Positions 1 to 6,910 of a DNA stretch of 43,182 nt are shown here, piece after piece. Within the stretch, counting starts at the first letter, position 1, and the number at the start of each line of letters is the position of its first letter. The position numbers and the translations under genes were made by a program. A model generated the notes under the pieces. The model had not been told where the DNA came from, ran no database searches, and saw only the letters and a list, made by a program, of their open reading frames with translations. Origin of the DNA: Candidatus Kapaibacterium sp. (GTDB lineage Bacteria > Bacteroidota > Ignavibacteria > Kapaibacteriales > NICIL-2); contig JANWWF010000011.1 in NCBI GenBank assembly GCA_025055755.1, positions 1 through 43,182 of the forward strand, written 5' to 3'.

Positions 1-1205
1 TGTTCGCCACGTTCCCATCGCTGGTACCACTGTGCCAGGATGGAGACGCATTCGGTCCTGCTATCGCATACCACCCCACAGCGAGTATCGTGAAGAATTG
101 CCTCGACAGCGCTGCCGTGGGGGGCGAGCGCCAGAATAGCCCGCCGCGCTCCAAGATACTCGAACAACTTGCCCGGGACAATTGCGACACAGTCTGGACT
201 GCGATCGACAATTAGCAAGGCTACATCGCTTTCTAAAAGTGCACGGATGCTTTCCTGATGCGGCACGTAGGGGACGATCTCGGTGCTACGCCATACGGGG
301 CTTTGAGCAAGCTCTTCTACAACATCTTGACCAATTCGCCCTACCAAGCGAATGCGGATGCGGTCGAGCGCAACTTTGCCACACGCCGCAAGCTCTTCAA
401 GTGCACGGAGCAGCACAGAAGGATTACGCAGTCCATACAGGGAACCGGTGTAGGTAATAGTGAAACGTTCTGTGCGGTGCTGTTCGATGGGTGGATAATC
501 TGCCGAGTCGAAGCCATTCGGGATGGTCACAAACTTGTCTCGGGGCAAGTGAGGGTACTTCCTCATCGCATCTTCAATAATACCGTCCCATGCAGCAACG
601 ACGCGATCTGCGTGCTGGAGGCAGGAGTATTCCAAATGCCGGTCTATTGCGCTGGGGAGCCACCACCGACGCGGAGTGGTCAGAAAGCCTGTCCATGGGT
701 CACGCAATTCCATAACCCACGGCAGCGAGGAGCTTCGCTTCAGCGATCGTCCAATGAGGGCACAGGTGTAAGGGGGCGAGGAAGTGTAGAGCATCTCGAT
801 ACCGAGCTGGCGAATAAGTCGTCGTCCCGCAGGGATAGCGTCCACAAGCCACCCTACTCGAGCGTCGGGGATAAAAAATGTTGCTCTAATCCACTGTGCA
901 ATACGCTGCCGTCGTGAAGTAGGCAAGCTATCAGTTAGCACCGCAACATCAATAGGCTGACGTGTATTGGTTAGACGACGATAGAGAGCGTATGGCTCCA
1001 GGATGCGCGTCCGCTCTACGTGTATTCCCGGCGGGATGTCTGCAAGGAGCGTTTCATCCCGAGCAGGAAAGGTGCCTGCATGAACAGTTAGGACAACAGG
1101 TTCCCATCCGTAGTCAGGAAGATAGCGGATCATCTTGAGCACACGCTGCACCCCTGGCCCCCCAGAGGGAGGAAAGTAGTACGCGACGACTAACACGCGC
1201 CGCAT
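1..1205 (-). CDS. Glycosyltransferase family 4 protein, 3' end beyond window
   Basis: Reading the minus strand from the ATG at 1205 gives an uninterrupted frame of about 401 codons that leaves the window at base 1, so the C-terminus is missing. The protein opens with a GT-B N-terminal signature (VVAYYFPPSGGPGVQR, then a segment ending PDYGWEPVVLT), typical of GT4 enzymes that transfer sugars from nucleotide-sugar donors to lipid or polysaccharide acceptors. A second-domain start is visible as VTIPNGFDSADY followed by ITYTGSLYG, and the donor-site region as VPGKLFEYLGARRAIL. The gene begins 3 bases after the DUF3078 gene stop, so it is probably translated from the same mRNA. The acceptor cannot be told; capsule, exopolysaccharide or LPS is likely. 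Family call is firm, substrate unknown. Confidence 0.85.
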   Translation of the reverse strand, partial: MRRVLVVAYYFPPSGGPGVQRVLKMIRYLPDYGWEPVVLTVHAGTFPARDETLLADIPPGIHVERTRILEPYALYRRLTNTRQPIDVAVLTDSLPTSRRQRIAQWIRATFFIPDARVGWLVDAIPAGRRLIRQLGIEMLYTSSPPYTCALIGRSLKRSSSLPWVMELRDPWTGFLTTPRRWWLPSAIDRHLEYSCLQHADRVVAAWDGIIEDAMRKYPHLPRDKFVTIPNGFDSADYPPIEQHRTERFTITYTGSLYGLRNPSVLLRALEELAACGKVALDRIRIRLVGRIGQDVVEELAQSPVWRSTEIVPYVPHQESIRALLESDVALLIVDRSPDCVAIVPGKLFEYLGARRAILALAPHGSAVEAILHDTRCGVVCDSRTECVSILAQWYQRWERGE

Positions 1206-1208
1206 GGG

Positions 1209-2081
1209 CTAAAGAGGAATGGTTATCCCGATACCAAGTACATTCCGCAGCTGGGTTGCTGGACCTCGCGTACCATCGTCGCGCGTGAGAATAATTCGCG
1301 GATCGTAAGCGACGTCGAGAGCAAAACTGGCGCTCAGATATTTGTTGATGCGAAACGTTAGCACCGTGTTCCAGTTGACAACTTGCGAGGTGAATGCATC
1401 GTAAGGGGCAAATACTGCAAGCTTGGTGTTGAGTAAGACGTTCTCGATAATTTCTGTGACAATCGTGGTGTTCAGTGATGCCCCTAATTGTAAGCGTACA
1501 GCCTTCCCTGAATCGACCCCAAGCGAACCGTCCTGCAAGCGCCGATCCAGCACAAAAACACCACGACCAGTAGCAGCCATGAGGGTAATGCTGACGCCGC
1601 GAGAAGGAGTGTAGGTTGCTCCAAGACCGAGATTGAGCGTCGCTGGTGCAAAAAGAGTCGAGATCAACTTCGATGTTGTATCGGTGGGATACTGGAAGCC
1701 GTCAGTAAGCTGTGTGCGGAAATCCAGCTGAACCGCGTAGGCAATGAGCGAGTCTGGGCTTCGCACGCCATAAGTAGAGATGAGGATAAAGCGGTCGTCG
1801 CTTTTGCGGAAGGGCAGATTGCCAAGTTTGGTAAGTCCGTAGCCAACGTCGAAAGTTGTTTCCCAGCGGCTACCAGTCCCGTTGTACAAGGCACGATAGG
1901 TAAGAAGTCCAGCAATCCCAATAGTGTTTTGCCCCCCAGCGGCCCAGTTGCGGAGAGCAACTTGTGTTAGGTTTATCGTTGCTGTGCCTTTGTTATCCCA
2001 CACTGATTCGGTTTGGGCGAAAGCGGAAATAAAAGTGCAGACAAGGCCGCTGCACACTACAACAGTAGTACGTACCATCAT
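1209..2081 (-). CDS. DUF3078 outer-membrane protein
   Basis: This 290-residue protein has an N-terminal signal peptide (hydrophobic stretch ending about residue 22, SAFAQ) and a body of alternating aromatic/hydrophobic strands, as expected of an outer-membrane beta-barrel. The segment NLTQVALRNWAAGGQN, with its W-x-x-GG core, is the recognisable DUF3078 signature common in Bacteroidota and Chlorobiota. The ATG at 2081 is chosen because AAGGAG lies six bases upstream; a second ATG follows immediately at 2078. It sits between mscL (43-base gap) and the GT4 gene (3-base gap) on the same strand, suggesting one operon. DUF3078 has no established biochemical role; a structural or transport role in the outer membrane is inference. 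Confidence 0.8.
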   Translation of the reverse strand: MMVRTTVVVCSGLVCTFISAFAQTESVWDNKGTATINLTQVALRNWAAGGQNTIGIAGLLTYRALYNGTGSRWETTFDVGYGLTKLGNLPFRKSDDRFILISTYGVRSPDSLIAYAVQLDFRTQLTDGFQYPTDTTSKLISTLFAPATLNLGLGATYTPSRGVSITLMAATGRGVFVLDRRLQDGSLGVDSGKAVRLQLGASLNTTIVTEIIENVLLNTKLAVFAPYDAFTSQVVNWNTVLTFRINKYLSASFALDVAYDPRIILTRDDGTRGPATQLRNVLGIGITIPL

Positions 2082-2124
2082 GAAGAACTCCTTAAGTGAT
2101 GAACATGCAAGGGAAGCAAACGGA

Positions 2125-2433
2125 TTAGCTGTTGCCTTTCGCGTTCTCCAAGCGGTGGCGTATGGCGTTCATTGGTTTGACAATAGCAAAAAAGACAACT
2201 GCTGCAGTAAGGAGAAAGTTAATCAGAGCATTGATGACTCGACCGATATCAATTGGACCGAGCATCAGGCCTACCGAAGGATCAGGGGCAAGCAAGGATA
2301 CCAACGGGCGGATAATGCCCTCTGTAATGCTGGTGACAACACCGGTGAATGCTGCTCCGATGATAACACCAACAGCTAAATCTACAGCATTTCCCTTTGC
2401 GATGAACTCGCGGAACTCTGAAACAATACTCAT
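2125..2433 (-). CDS. mscL: Large-conductance mechanosensitive channel MscL
   Basis: The protein (102 residues) is an MscL: it opens with [19 protein letters not shown] and continues [15 protein letters not shown], the conserved amphipathic helix and first pore-lining membrane helix, and has a second membrane helix near residues 65-85 ([19 protein letters not shown]). MscL opens under membrane tension to release solutes on osmotic downshock. It is short compared with the roughly 136-residue E. coli protein: the periplasmic loop is reduced and the chain ends at RLENAKGNS, so most of the C-terminal cytoplasmic helical bundle is missing. The start at 2433 is preferred over an in-frame ATG at 2481 because the latter lies inside a -7 promoter box and the family starts with the MSI segment. 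First gene of a probable mscL-DUF3078-GT4 operon. Confidence 0.92.
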   Translation of the reverse strand: MSIVSEFREFIAKGNAVDLAVGVIIGAAFTGVVTSITEGIIRPLVSLLAPDPSVGLMLGPIDIGRVINALINFLLTAAVVFFAIVKPMNAIRHRLENAKGNS

Positions 2434-2474
2434 AGCTGGCACTAAGGTGAAGGAACATACTCGTAAAAGCCGCG

Positions 2475-2482
2475 CAAACATA
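2475..2482 (-). promoter_or_regulatory. Promoter -7 box for mscL
   Basis: Minus-strand TATGTTTG matches the Bacteroidota -7 consensus TAnnTTTG and lies 42 bases upstream of the mscL start. No clear TTTG -33 element is seen at the usual distance, so only half of the promoter is supported. Confidence 0.4.
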
Positions 2483-2502
2483 CTATCAAGCTGGTAGAAA
2501 GT

Positions 2503-2533
2503 ATTGCTGAGGCCAGCATGCCATGTAGATTTG
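2503..2533 (+). promoter_or_regulatory. Bacteroidota-type promoter for the ATP-grasp/smpB unit
   Basis: ATTG at 2503-2506, a 19-base spacer and TAGATTTG at 2526-2533 fit the TTTG-N19-TAnnTTTG (-33/-7) architecture of primary sigma factor promoters in Bacteroidota. It lies 38 bases before the ATG at 2571 and is divergent from the mscL promoter. Confidence 0.55.
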
Positions 2534-2570
2534 CATCATTATTTAAGTTGTGTCTTCGGAGGACTTGCCA

Positions 2571-3518
2571 ATGAAGGTAATTGGCTTGCTATTCGGTATG
2601 GAGCAGACGTTTCCTCCTGCCGTTGTTGAGCGCATCAATAGCATGCATGCAGGGGATGTGCGTGCTGAATTTGTCAAGGTGGGAGGCATTCGGATGGACA
2701 CTCTTCTGCAATACGACGTGATTCTCGACCGAATTTCCCACGATATTCCATTCTACCGCTCGATGCTCAAAGTTGCTGCTCTGGGGGGGACGCGAGTAGT
2801 CAACAATCCCTTTTGGTGGAGCGCCGATGACAAGTTCTTCAACTACGCGCTCATGGAGCGCATCGGAGTGCCCGTACCCCGCACAGTGCTTCTACCGCAC
2901 AAGCAGCATCCTCCGGGGACAACGTCGGAATCGATGCGGAACTTGATATATCCCCTCGATTGGGATGCAATTTTCGAATACGTTGGCTTCCCTGCTTTTC
3001 TCAAACCCCATGCAGGAGGGGGGTGGAAGCATGTGTACAAAGTCCATTCGCCGGAAGAGTTTTTTGCTGCCTACGACCAAACGGGCGATTTATGCATGGT
3101 ACTACAGACAGCTGTGGAATTCACCGAATACTACCGCTGCTATTGCATCGGCCGGAAGTGGGTGCGAGTGATGCCGTATGAGCCGCGTCATCCGCACCAT
3201 TTGCGGTATGTGGCTTCGTGGACTCCAAGTCCAGAGCGAATAGCACAAATCGAGGATATGACGCTGAAAATTTGCAATGCTCTCGGCTATGACTTCAACA
3301 CCGTTGAATTTGCGGTTGCTGGCGATGTTCCCTACGCAATAGACTTTCTCAATCCTGCTCCAGATGCAGAGCGGAGCTCTGTTCAAGAGGAAAATTTCGA
3401 GTGGGTGGTACAGACCACTGCGGAGTTTTTGATCGAGCTTGCTCGCGAAGGGCGACAAGTGCCGAATCAGTATGAGTGGAGCGCATTTATTCGCTCATCG
3501 CGTCGGAAGCGCTCATGA
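2571..3518 (+). CDS. ATP-grasp (RimK-like) family protein
   Basis: This 315-residue protein resembles ATP-grasp ligases, which use ATP to join a carboxylate to an amine or thiol through an acyl phosphate. Visible features are FFNYALMERIGVPVPRT (about residues 85-102), a lysine-containing nucleotide-binding strand GFPAFLKPHAGGGWKHV (about 137-153), the acidic strand TVEFAVAGDVPYAIDFLNPAPD near residues 244-265 with likely Mg-binding Glu/Asp/Asn, and no signal peptide. The start at 2571 is fixed by GGAGG at 2558-2562; an in-frame codon at 2550 is less likely. The stop overlaps the smpB start (ATGA, 3515-3518), so the two are translationally coupled. Substrate is unknown; amino-acid or peptide ligation is only inferred from fold. 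Confidence 0.7.
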   Translation: MKVIGLLFGMEQTFPPAVVERINSMHAGDVRAEFVKVGGIRMDTLLQYDVILDRISHDIPFYRSMLKVAALGGTRVVNNPFWWSADDKFFNYALMERIGVPVPRTVLLPHKQHPPGTTSESMRNLIYPLDWDAIFEYVGFPAFLKPHAGGGWKHVYKVHSPEEFFAAYDQTGDLCMVLQTAVEFTEYYRCYCIGRKWVRVMPYEPRHPHHLRYVASWTPSPERIAQIEDMTLKICNALGYDFNTVEFAVAGDVPYAIDFLNPAPDAERSSVQEENFEWVVQTTAEFLIELAREGRQVPNQYEWSAFIRSSRRKRS

Positions 3519-3988
3519 GTGCTCCTCCCTCAGAACGCCCGCGGCGAGTAATTGTTACTAATCGCAAAGCCCAACACCTCTATCACATCGTCCATCGTAT
3601 AGAGGCAGGGATTGCTCTCCAGGGGACAGAGGTCAAATCCCTGCGGCAGGGGAAGGTCAATCTTACCGATGCTTACGCGACATTTCTCGATAAAAGTAAG
3701 CTGGAACTGTGGCTGGTCAATCTGCATATCGCGCCGTATGAGCAGGGATCATTTCACAACCATAATCCAACCCGTCCCCGGAAGCTTTTGCTGCATCGAA
3801 GGGAACTTGTGCGTTTACGCACGATGCTGGAGGAAAAAGGCATGACTATTGTTCCGCTGGCACTATACTTTTCAGGTCCCTACGTAAAGGTCGAATTAGG
3901 CGTCGTGCGTGGGAAAAAGCTATACGACCGGCGAGAAGATATCAAACAGCGAGACCTGGAGCGCGAACTTCGACGATCAGAAGAGTAA
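3515..3988 (+). CDS. smpB: SsrA-binding protein SmpB
   Basis: SmpB (157 residues) binds tmRNA and delivers it to stalled ribosomes for trans-translation. Diagnostic segments are VTNRKAQHLYHI, the core EAGIALQGTEVKSLRQGKVN, DAYATF, HNPTRPRKLLLHRREL, and the C-terminal GVVRGKKLYDRREDIKQRD tail, which inserts into the decoding site. Length is normal for the family and all conserved blocks are present. The ATG at 3515 overlaps the stop of the ATP-grasp gene (ATGA). No tmRNA gene was recognised in this window. Confidence 0.96.
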   Translation: MSAPPSERPRRVIVTNRKAQHLYHIVHRIEAGIALQGTEVKSLRQGKVNLTDAYATFLDKSKLELWLVNLHIAPYEQGSFHNHNPTRPRKLLLHRRELVRLRTMLEEKGMTIVPLALYFSGPYVKVELGVVRGKKLYDRREDIKQRDLERELRRSEE

Positions 3989-3993
3989 CCACG

Positions 3994-4068
3994 GGCGGGC
4001 AACGGGACTCGAACCCGCGACCCCCAGAGCCACAATCTGGTGCTCTAACCAACTGAGCTATACCCGCC
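3994..4068 (-). tRNA. tRNA-His (GTG anticodon)
   Basis: The minus strand folds as a cloverleaf: acceptor stem with an encoded extra G at -1 opposite discriminator C73 (the histidyl-tRNA identity pair), D-arm AGCTCAGTTGGTTAGAGC, anticodon loop TTGTGGC with GTG in an intact CCAGA/TCTGG stem, and T-arm GCGGG-TTCGAGT-CCCGT. The 3' CCA is not encoded. It lies 23 bases downstream of a lipoprotein gene on the same strand but has its own -7 box at 4080-4087. Confidence 0.96.
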
Positions 4069-4079
4069 ATGCACCGATG

Positions 4080-4087
4080 CAAAAATA
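4080..4087 (-). promoter_or_regulatory. Promoter -7 box for tRNA-His
   Basis: Minus-strand TATTTTTG fits TAnnTTTG and ends 11 bases before the mature tRNA 5' end, which would give a transcript leader of only a few bases. No good -33 element is visible. Confidence 0.45.
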
Positions 4088-4091
4088 CGCA

Positions 4092-4769
4092 CTATCGCTG
4101 CAACGGTACTTCGCACAACATTGTGGCCCGGTGGCGACGGAAATCGCGACCGCCCGGCAGCTCCACAGGAGTAAAATGCTGAAGTACGATTCGGAACACT
4201 ACAGTCCGATGATCTGTCCGCCATGCCTTGATAGTGCAGAAAATAGAATCGTTGAGCTCAGGAGGGATGTTCGGTGAAGAGCGGACAATGCGCACTGGGC
4301 GATAAGCGATGAGTCCTCCCGCTTGTCTTTCGCGGAGGAATAACACCACTTGTCCCTGCAGGAGAGAAGTCTCCTGTCCAGTGAACCGGATCAGAGTGGT
4401 AGTGTCCACCTCAATGACCAGGCGGCGTAGAGAGAGTTCCATCGTATCACGCATCCGCTCGACTAATGGTATCATGCTAAGACGCAAGTAGAGCAACCGT
4501 CTCCGCAGCGTGTCAATGACAGCCCAACTGCTATCGCTAGCGCTGCCAAATGGAACAAAGGTCTTCGATGCAAAAGTGAGGGAGCATTCTTGTTCCTCCC
4601 CTTTTCCAAGGAGGCGGTTGCTGTACTCTCCTTCGACCAAGTGCTCAGGGCTGATCGGAAGGATCACTGGCTTGGGATTTTCAACGATTGGGTCGGTAAT
4701 ACCGCTGGGGTCGGCACAGCCAGCGATCCACATCATCCCAGCAGCGATAAGAACATAGTGTGCTTTCAT
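4092..4769 (-). CDS. Hypothetical lipoprotein of the sigma/anti-sigma operon
   Basis: A 225-residue protein with a lipoprotein signal peptide: MKAHYVLIAAGMMWIAGC, lipobox IAGC with acylated Cys near residue 18. The mature part begins with a Pro/acidic linker (DPIVENPKPVILPISPEH) and then has beta-rich sequence without a family I recognise; it has only two further Cys-containing segments (QECSLTF and SIFCTIK). The start at 4769 is chosen for the signal peptide; an upstream in-frame start would spoil it. It follows the anti-sigma-like barrel protein by 10 bases, and that gene follows an ECF sigma factor by 4 bases, so the three form an operon. A role as periplasmic or outer-membrane partner of that system is inference from position. 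Confidence 0.65.
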   Translation of the reverse strand: MKAHYVLIAAGMMWIAGCADPSGITDPIVENPKPVILPISPEHLVEGEYSNRLLGKGEEQECSLTFASKTFVPFGSASDSSWAVIDTLRRRLLYLRLSMIPLVERMRDTMELSLRRLVIEVDTTTLIRFTGQETSLLQGQVVLFLRERQAGGLIAYRPVRIVRSSPNIPPELNDSIFCTIKAWRTDHRTVVFRIVLQHFTPVELPGGRDFRRHRATMLCEVPLQR

Positions 4770-4779
4770 TGCTGCTTTT

Positions 4780-5937
4780 CTAAAAGCGAAACATGATGCC
4801 GTAGGTGATACCAACGTTCGGTGTCCAGTACGGCGTAGCTTGGTACACGTAGCGCATCAATGCACCTTCTACGCCAAGCAGAACGCCAACCGCCGTCGTT
4901 GGACGGTAAAGAACGCCTAGGCTCGAGCGCCCTAATAAGCCGAATTCCGTTGCACCAATACCGAGTTGCATAAATGGTTCCAGCTGCGGACTTAGCCGCA
5001 TGCGGTACTGGTAGGCAAATGTCCCCCATAGCAGGGCAGGATAGGCCTCGTAGCGCAGACGTGTATCTTCACGGTAGCCGTAAAACTGCATTGCAAACGG
5101 TTCTCTCCCTACCTCAATCCCAATGGCGTGGTGATCGCTAAGGGTATACAGAAGTCCTACTGCGCTGGTATTGAATGGAGAACTTCTGTCAGGTTGCTGG
5201 GGCACATTGATAAGCGAGGTAGTTCCCAAACCGCGTACAATCAGTCGGAATTGGGGATGGAGCTCGCTGGGGGAAAGAACAGGAGGCGATGGGCTTTCGA
5301 CAGCGAGAACGTCATTTTCCAGCCGAGGCGCTGGTTCGATGTAGCGAACAATTGTCGGAATGGGCATGTGTCGTACAACCGATGCTTCTGCCAGGGGAGA
5401 GAGAGGAGAGGGCAATTGCGCTTGTGCGGTCTCTGAGGGGGAGGAAAAAGGAGCCGATACGTCTCTATCTCCCCCCGGCGATGGCAGGTACACTGTCCGC
5501 GTCCGATACACAATTCGTTCGACAACGGTGGTTTCTGGCTTTACAACAGGGACAGACGTTGGTGGAAGAGCAGCCTGCTGTGGGAGCTCCTGCGGGGGAG
5601 TCCAGAGGATGCGTGCTGTTACTCCAAGCCAAGTGAGTACACCGCCTGCTATTGCACTGAGAGCAGGGAGCCAGAGCTTGTGGAGGAGACTCAATCCTGC
5701 CCCAATGCCGGCTCCAATGCCAAGGCTTTGGAAGACAGCTGCGGTTGCACTCATCGGGGGGATGAGCACAGCGCGGTCATGGTGTGCTGCCTGGCGCAGT
5801 GCAAGTAATTCGCGCAGTTCTTGACGAAGGTCAGCATTGCTGGCTAAGGCAGCAAATAATGGCTCTTCCAGTGATGCATCCAGTTCGCCATCAATGTACG
5901 CGGAGAGCCATTCTGAGTATTGCGCCGTGTAGTCCAT
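4780..5937 (-). CDS. Anti-sigma-like protein with C-terminal outer-membrane-type beta-barrel
   Basis: This 385-residue protein combines three parts. Residues 1-60 are a short charged helical region (YSEWLSAYIDGELDASLEE) like the N-termini of anti-sigma factors, without the zinc-binding His/Cys set. A hydrophobic stretch lies at about 72-108 (LWLPALSAIAGGVLTWLGV). Residues 110-225 are Pro/Ser/Thr/Val-rich, like a periplasm-spanning linker. From about 228 to the end the sequence alternates like a beta-barrel (LIVRGLGTTSLI, then AIGIEVGREPFAMQFYGY) and ends in GIMFRF, a C-terminal aromatic typical of outer-membrane proteins. Its start is 4 bases after the ECF sigma gene stop. Inference: a membrane-bound regulator of that sigma factor that may contact the outer membrane. 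Similar layouts occur in Bacteroidota genomes but are poorly described. Confidence 0.7.
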   Translation of the reverse strand: MDYTAQYSEWLSAYIDGELDASLEEPLFAALASNADLRQELRELLALRQAAHHDRAVLIPPMSATAAVFQSLGIGAGIGAGLSLLHKLWLPALSAIAGGVLTWLGVTARILWTPPQELPQQAALPPTSVPVVKPETTVVERIVYRTRTVYLPSPGGDRDVSAPFSSPSETAQAQLPSPLSPLAEASVVRHMPIPTIVRYIEPAPRLENDVLAVESPSPPVLSPSELHPQFRLIVRGLGTTSLINVPQQPDRSSPFNTSAVGLLYTLSDHHAIGIEVGREPFAMQFYGYREDTRLRYEAYPALLWGTFAYQYRMRLSPQLEPFMQLGIGATEFGLLGRSSLGVLYRPTTAVGVLLGVEGALMRYVYQATPYWTPNVGITYGIMFRF

Positions 5938-5941
5938 GATA

Positions 5942-6526
5942 CTATCGCTCCGTGTTCATGTCTTCTGTTCGATCGGAGAAGTAGGGGGCTAAGATTTTCC
6001 GGAGTTTCTGTCGTGCACGGAATGCACGGACCTTGATAACATCGGCACTTGTACCGGTCATTGCGCCGATTTCTGCATAGGAGAATCCTTCGTATTCGTG
6101 GAGGACGAACGCCTCGCGGTACTCCATAGGTAAAAGCTCCAATGCATGAGCAAGTAAGCTTGCTAATTCATTGTTCTCATAGGGGTGATCAGGAATAATA
6201 GCGTGAAAATCTTGGAGCTCCACAGTTGGGCGCTGCGATCGTTTCAAGTTGAGGCAGATGTTCCGAGCAATGCGCAGGAGATAGGCGGGGAGATTAGTCA
6301 TTGTGCGCTCTACATCGGCGGCTGTGTAGAAACGGACGAAGGTTTCCTGAAAAGCATCCTGAGCACTGGTATCGTCGCCGAGGATACGCCGGCAGTATGC
6401 ATACACGCGCGGCGAATAGCGGCGGTAGATTTCCGTAAAAGCAGCATCCCGCTCGCGTTTGGACGAAGCGGTGTTGCACATCTGCTGGTACAGCTCCGCA
6501 TCGCTACGGTGGTCCAGTTTATTCAT
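5942..6526 (-). CDS. ECF-type RNA polymerase sigma factor
   Basis: This ~194-residue protein has sigma region 2 (FTEIYRRYSPRVYAYCRRIL, then QDAFQETFVRFY, about residues 30-75) and region 4 with the DNA-binding helix-turn-helix (LPMEYREAFVLHEYEG followed by SYAEIGAMTGTSADVIKVR, about 130-175), and lacks regions 1 and 3, as in extracytoplasmic-function sigma factors. It would direct RNA polymerase to a stress- or envelope-dependent regulon. Start at 6526 (MNKLDHRSD) is chosen by family length; an in-frame ATG at 6553 is an alternative. It leads an operon with the anti-sigma-like barrel protein and a lipoprotein. The upstream 384-base region contains no gene. Confidence 0.93.
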   Translation of the reverse strand: MNKLDHRSDAELYQQMCNTASSKRERDAAFTEIYRRYSPRVYAYCRRILGDDTSAQDAFQETFVRFYTAADVERTMTNLPAYLLRIARNICLNLKRSQRPTVELQDFHAIIPDHPYENNELASLLAHALELLPMEYREAFVLHEYEGFSYAEIGAMTGTSADVIKVRAFRARQKLRKILAPYFSDRTEDMNTER

Positions 6527-6765
6527 TGAAACGACTACATAATCTGCCGGCAATAACCAAACTACTATTAAAAGGTAACATACGTGTGTATTGCACTCTG
6601 CATCGAAACAGAATCCAGATTAGGACGTTGCTGCATATAGCACGTACAAGACTGGTGCTGTTCCATAACGGACAGGGTCAATCGTGAATAGGCATTAGTA
6701 TGGGAGCTTGTCTTTCTAGAAGGTAGAGGGTAACGGCTCCATACACTGCTGTATTCCCCAGAGAA

Positions 6766-6784
6766 ATTCCCCCACTGGGGGAAT
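6766..6784. repeat. Perfect inverted repeat
   Basis: ATTCCCCC-ACT-GGGGGAAT, an 8-base perfect stem with a 3-base loop, about 130 bases before the start at 6911. It has no T-run on either side, so it is an unlikely terminator; it could be an operator or an RNA hairpin. Confidence 0.6.
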
Positions 6785-6856
6785 GCTCTCGGCGCTCAAT
6801 GAGAGTCGAAGATATAGCATGCTGTTACGTTGCTCACTTGAGTGTGTCATTGCTAC

Positions 6857-6874
6857 GGAGGTTGCTGAACCTCC
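6857..6874. repeat. Perfect inverted repeat upstream of the T9SS cargo gene
   Basis: GGAGGTT-GCTG-AACCTCC, a 7-base perfect stem with a 4-base loop, 36 bases before the ATG at 6911. In RNA it would hide a GGAGG sequence inside a hairpin. Operator or leader hairpin are both possible. Confidence 0.6.
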
Positions 6875-6910
6875 GACGCAGAGTTGTTTCACTTTGGGTT
6901 TGGTGCTAAT

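Larger units (their letters stand above)
6527..6910. other. Intergenic region between divergent units
   Basis: No coding sequence with a credible start is seen here. It separates the ECF sigma gene (minus) from a T9SS cargo gene (plus) and must hold both promoters. No exact TAnnTTTG box was found on either strand; the nearest is minus-strand TAGTAGTTTGG around 6570-6580. Two perfect inverted repeats (6766-6784 and 6857-6874) and an 8-base palindrome TTCTAGAA near 6715 are present. Confidence 0.6.

Noticed and set aside
258-917. Long plus-strand frame of about 219 codons
   Set aside because: It is antisense to the GT4 glycosyltransferase gene, whose frame is intact with family motifs; the plus-strand translation shows no domain.
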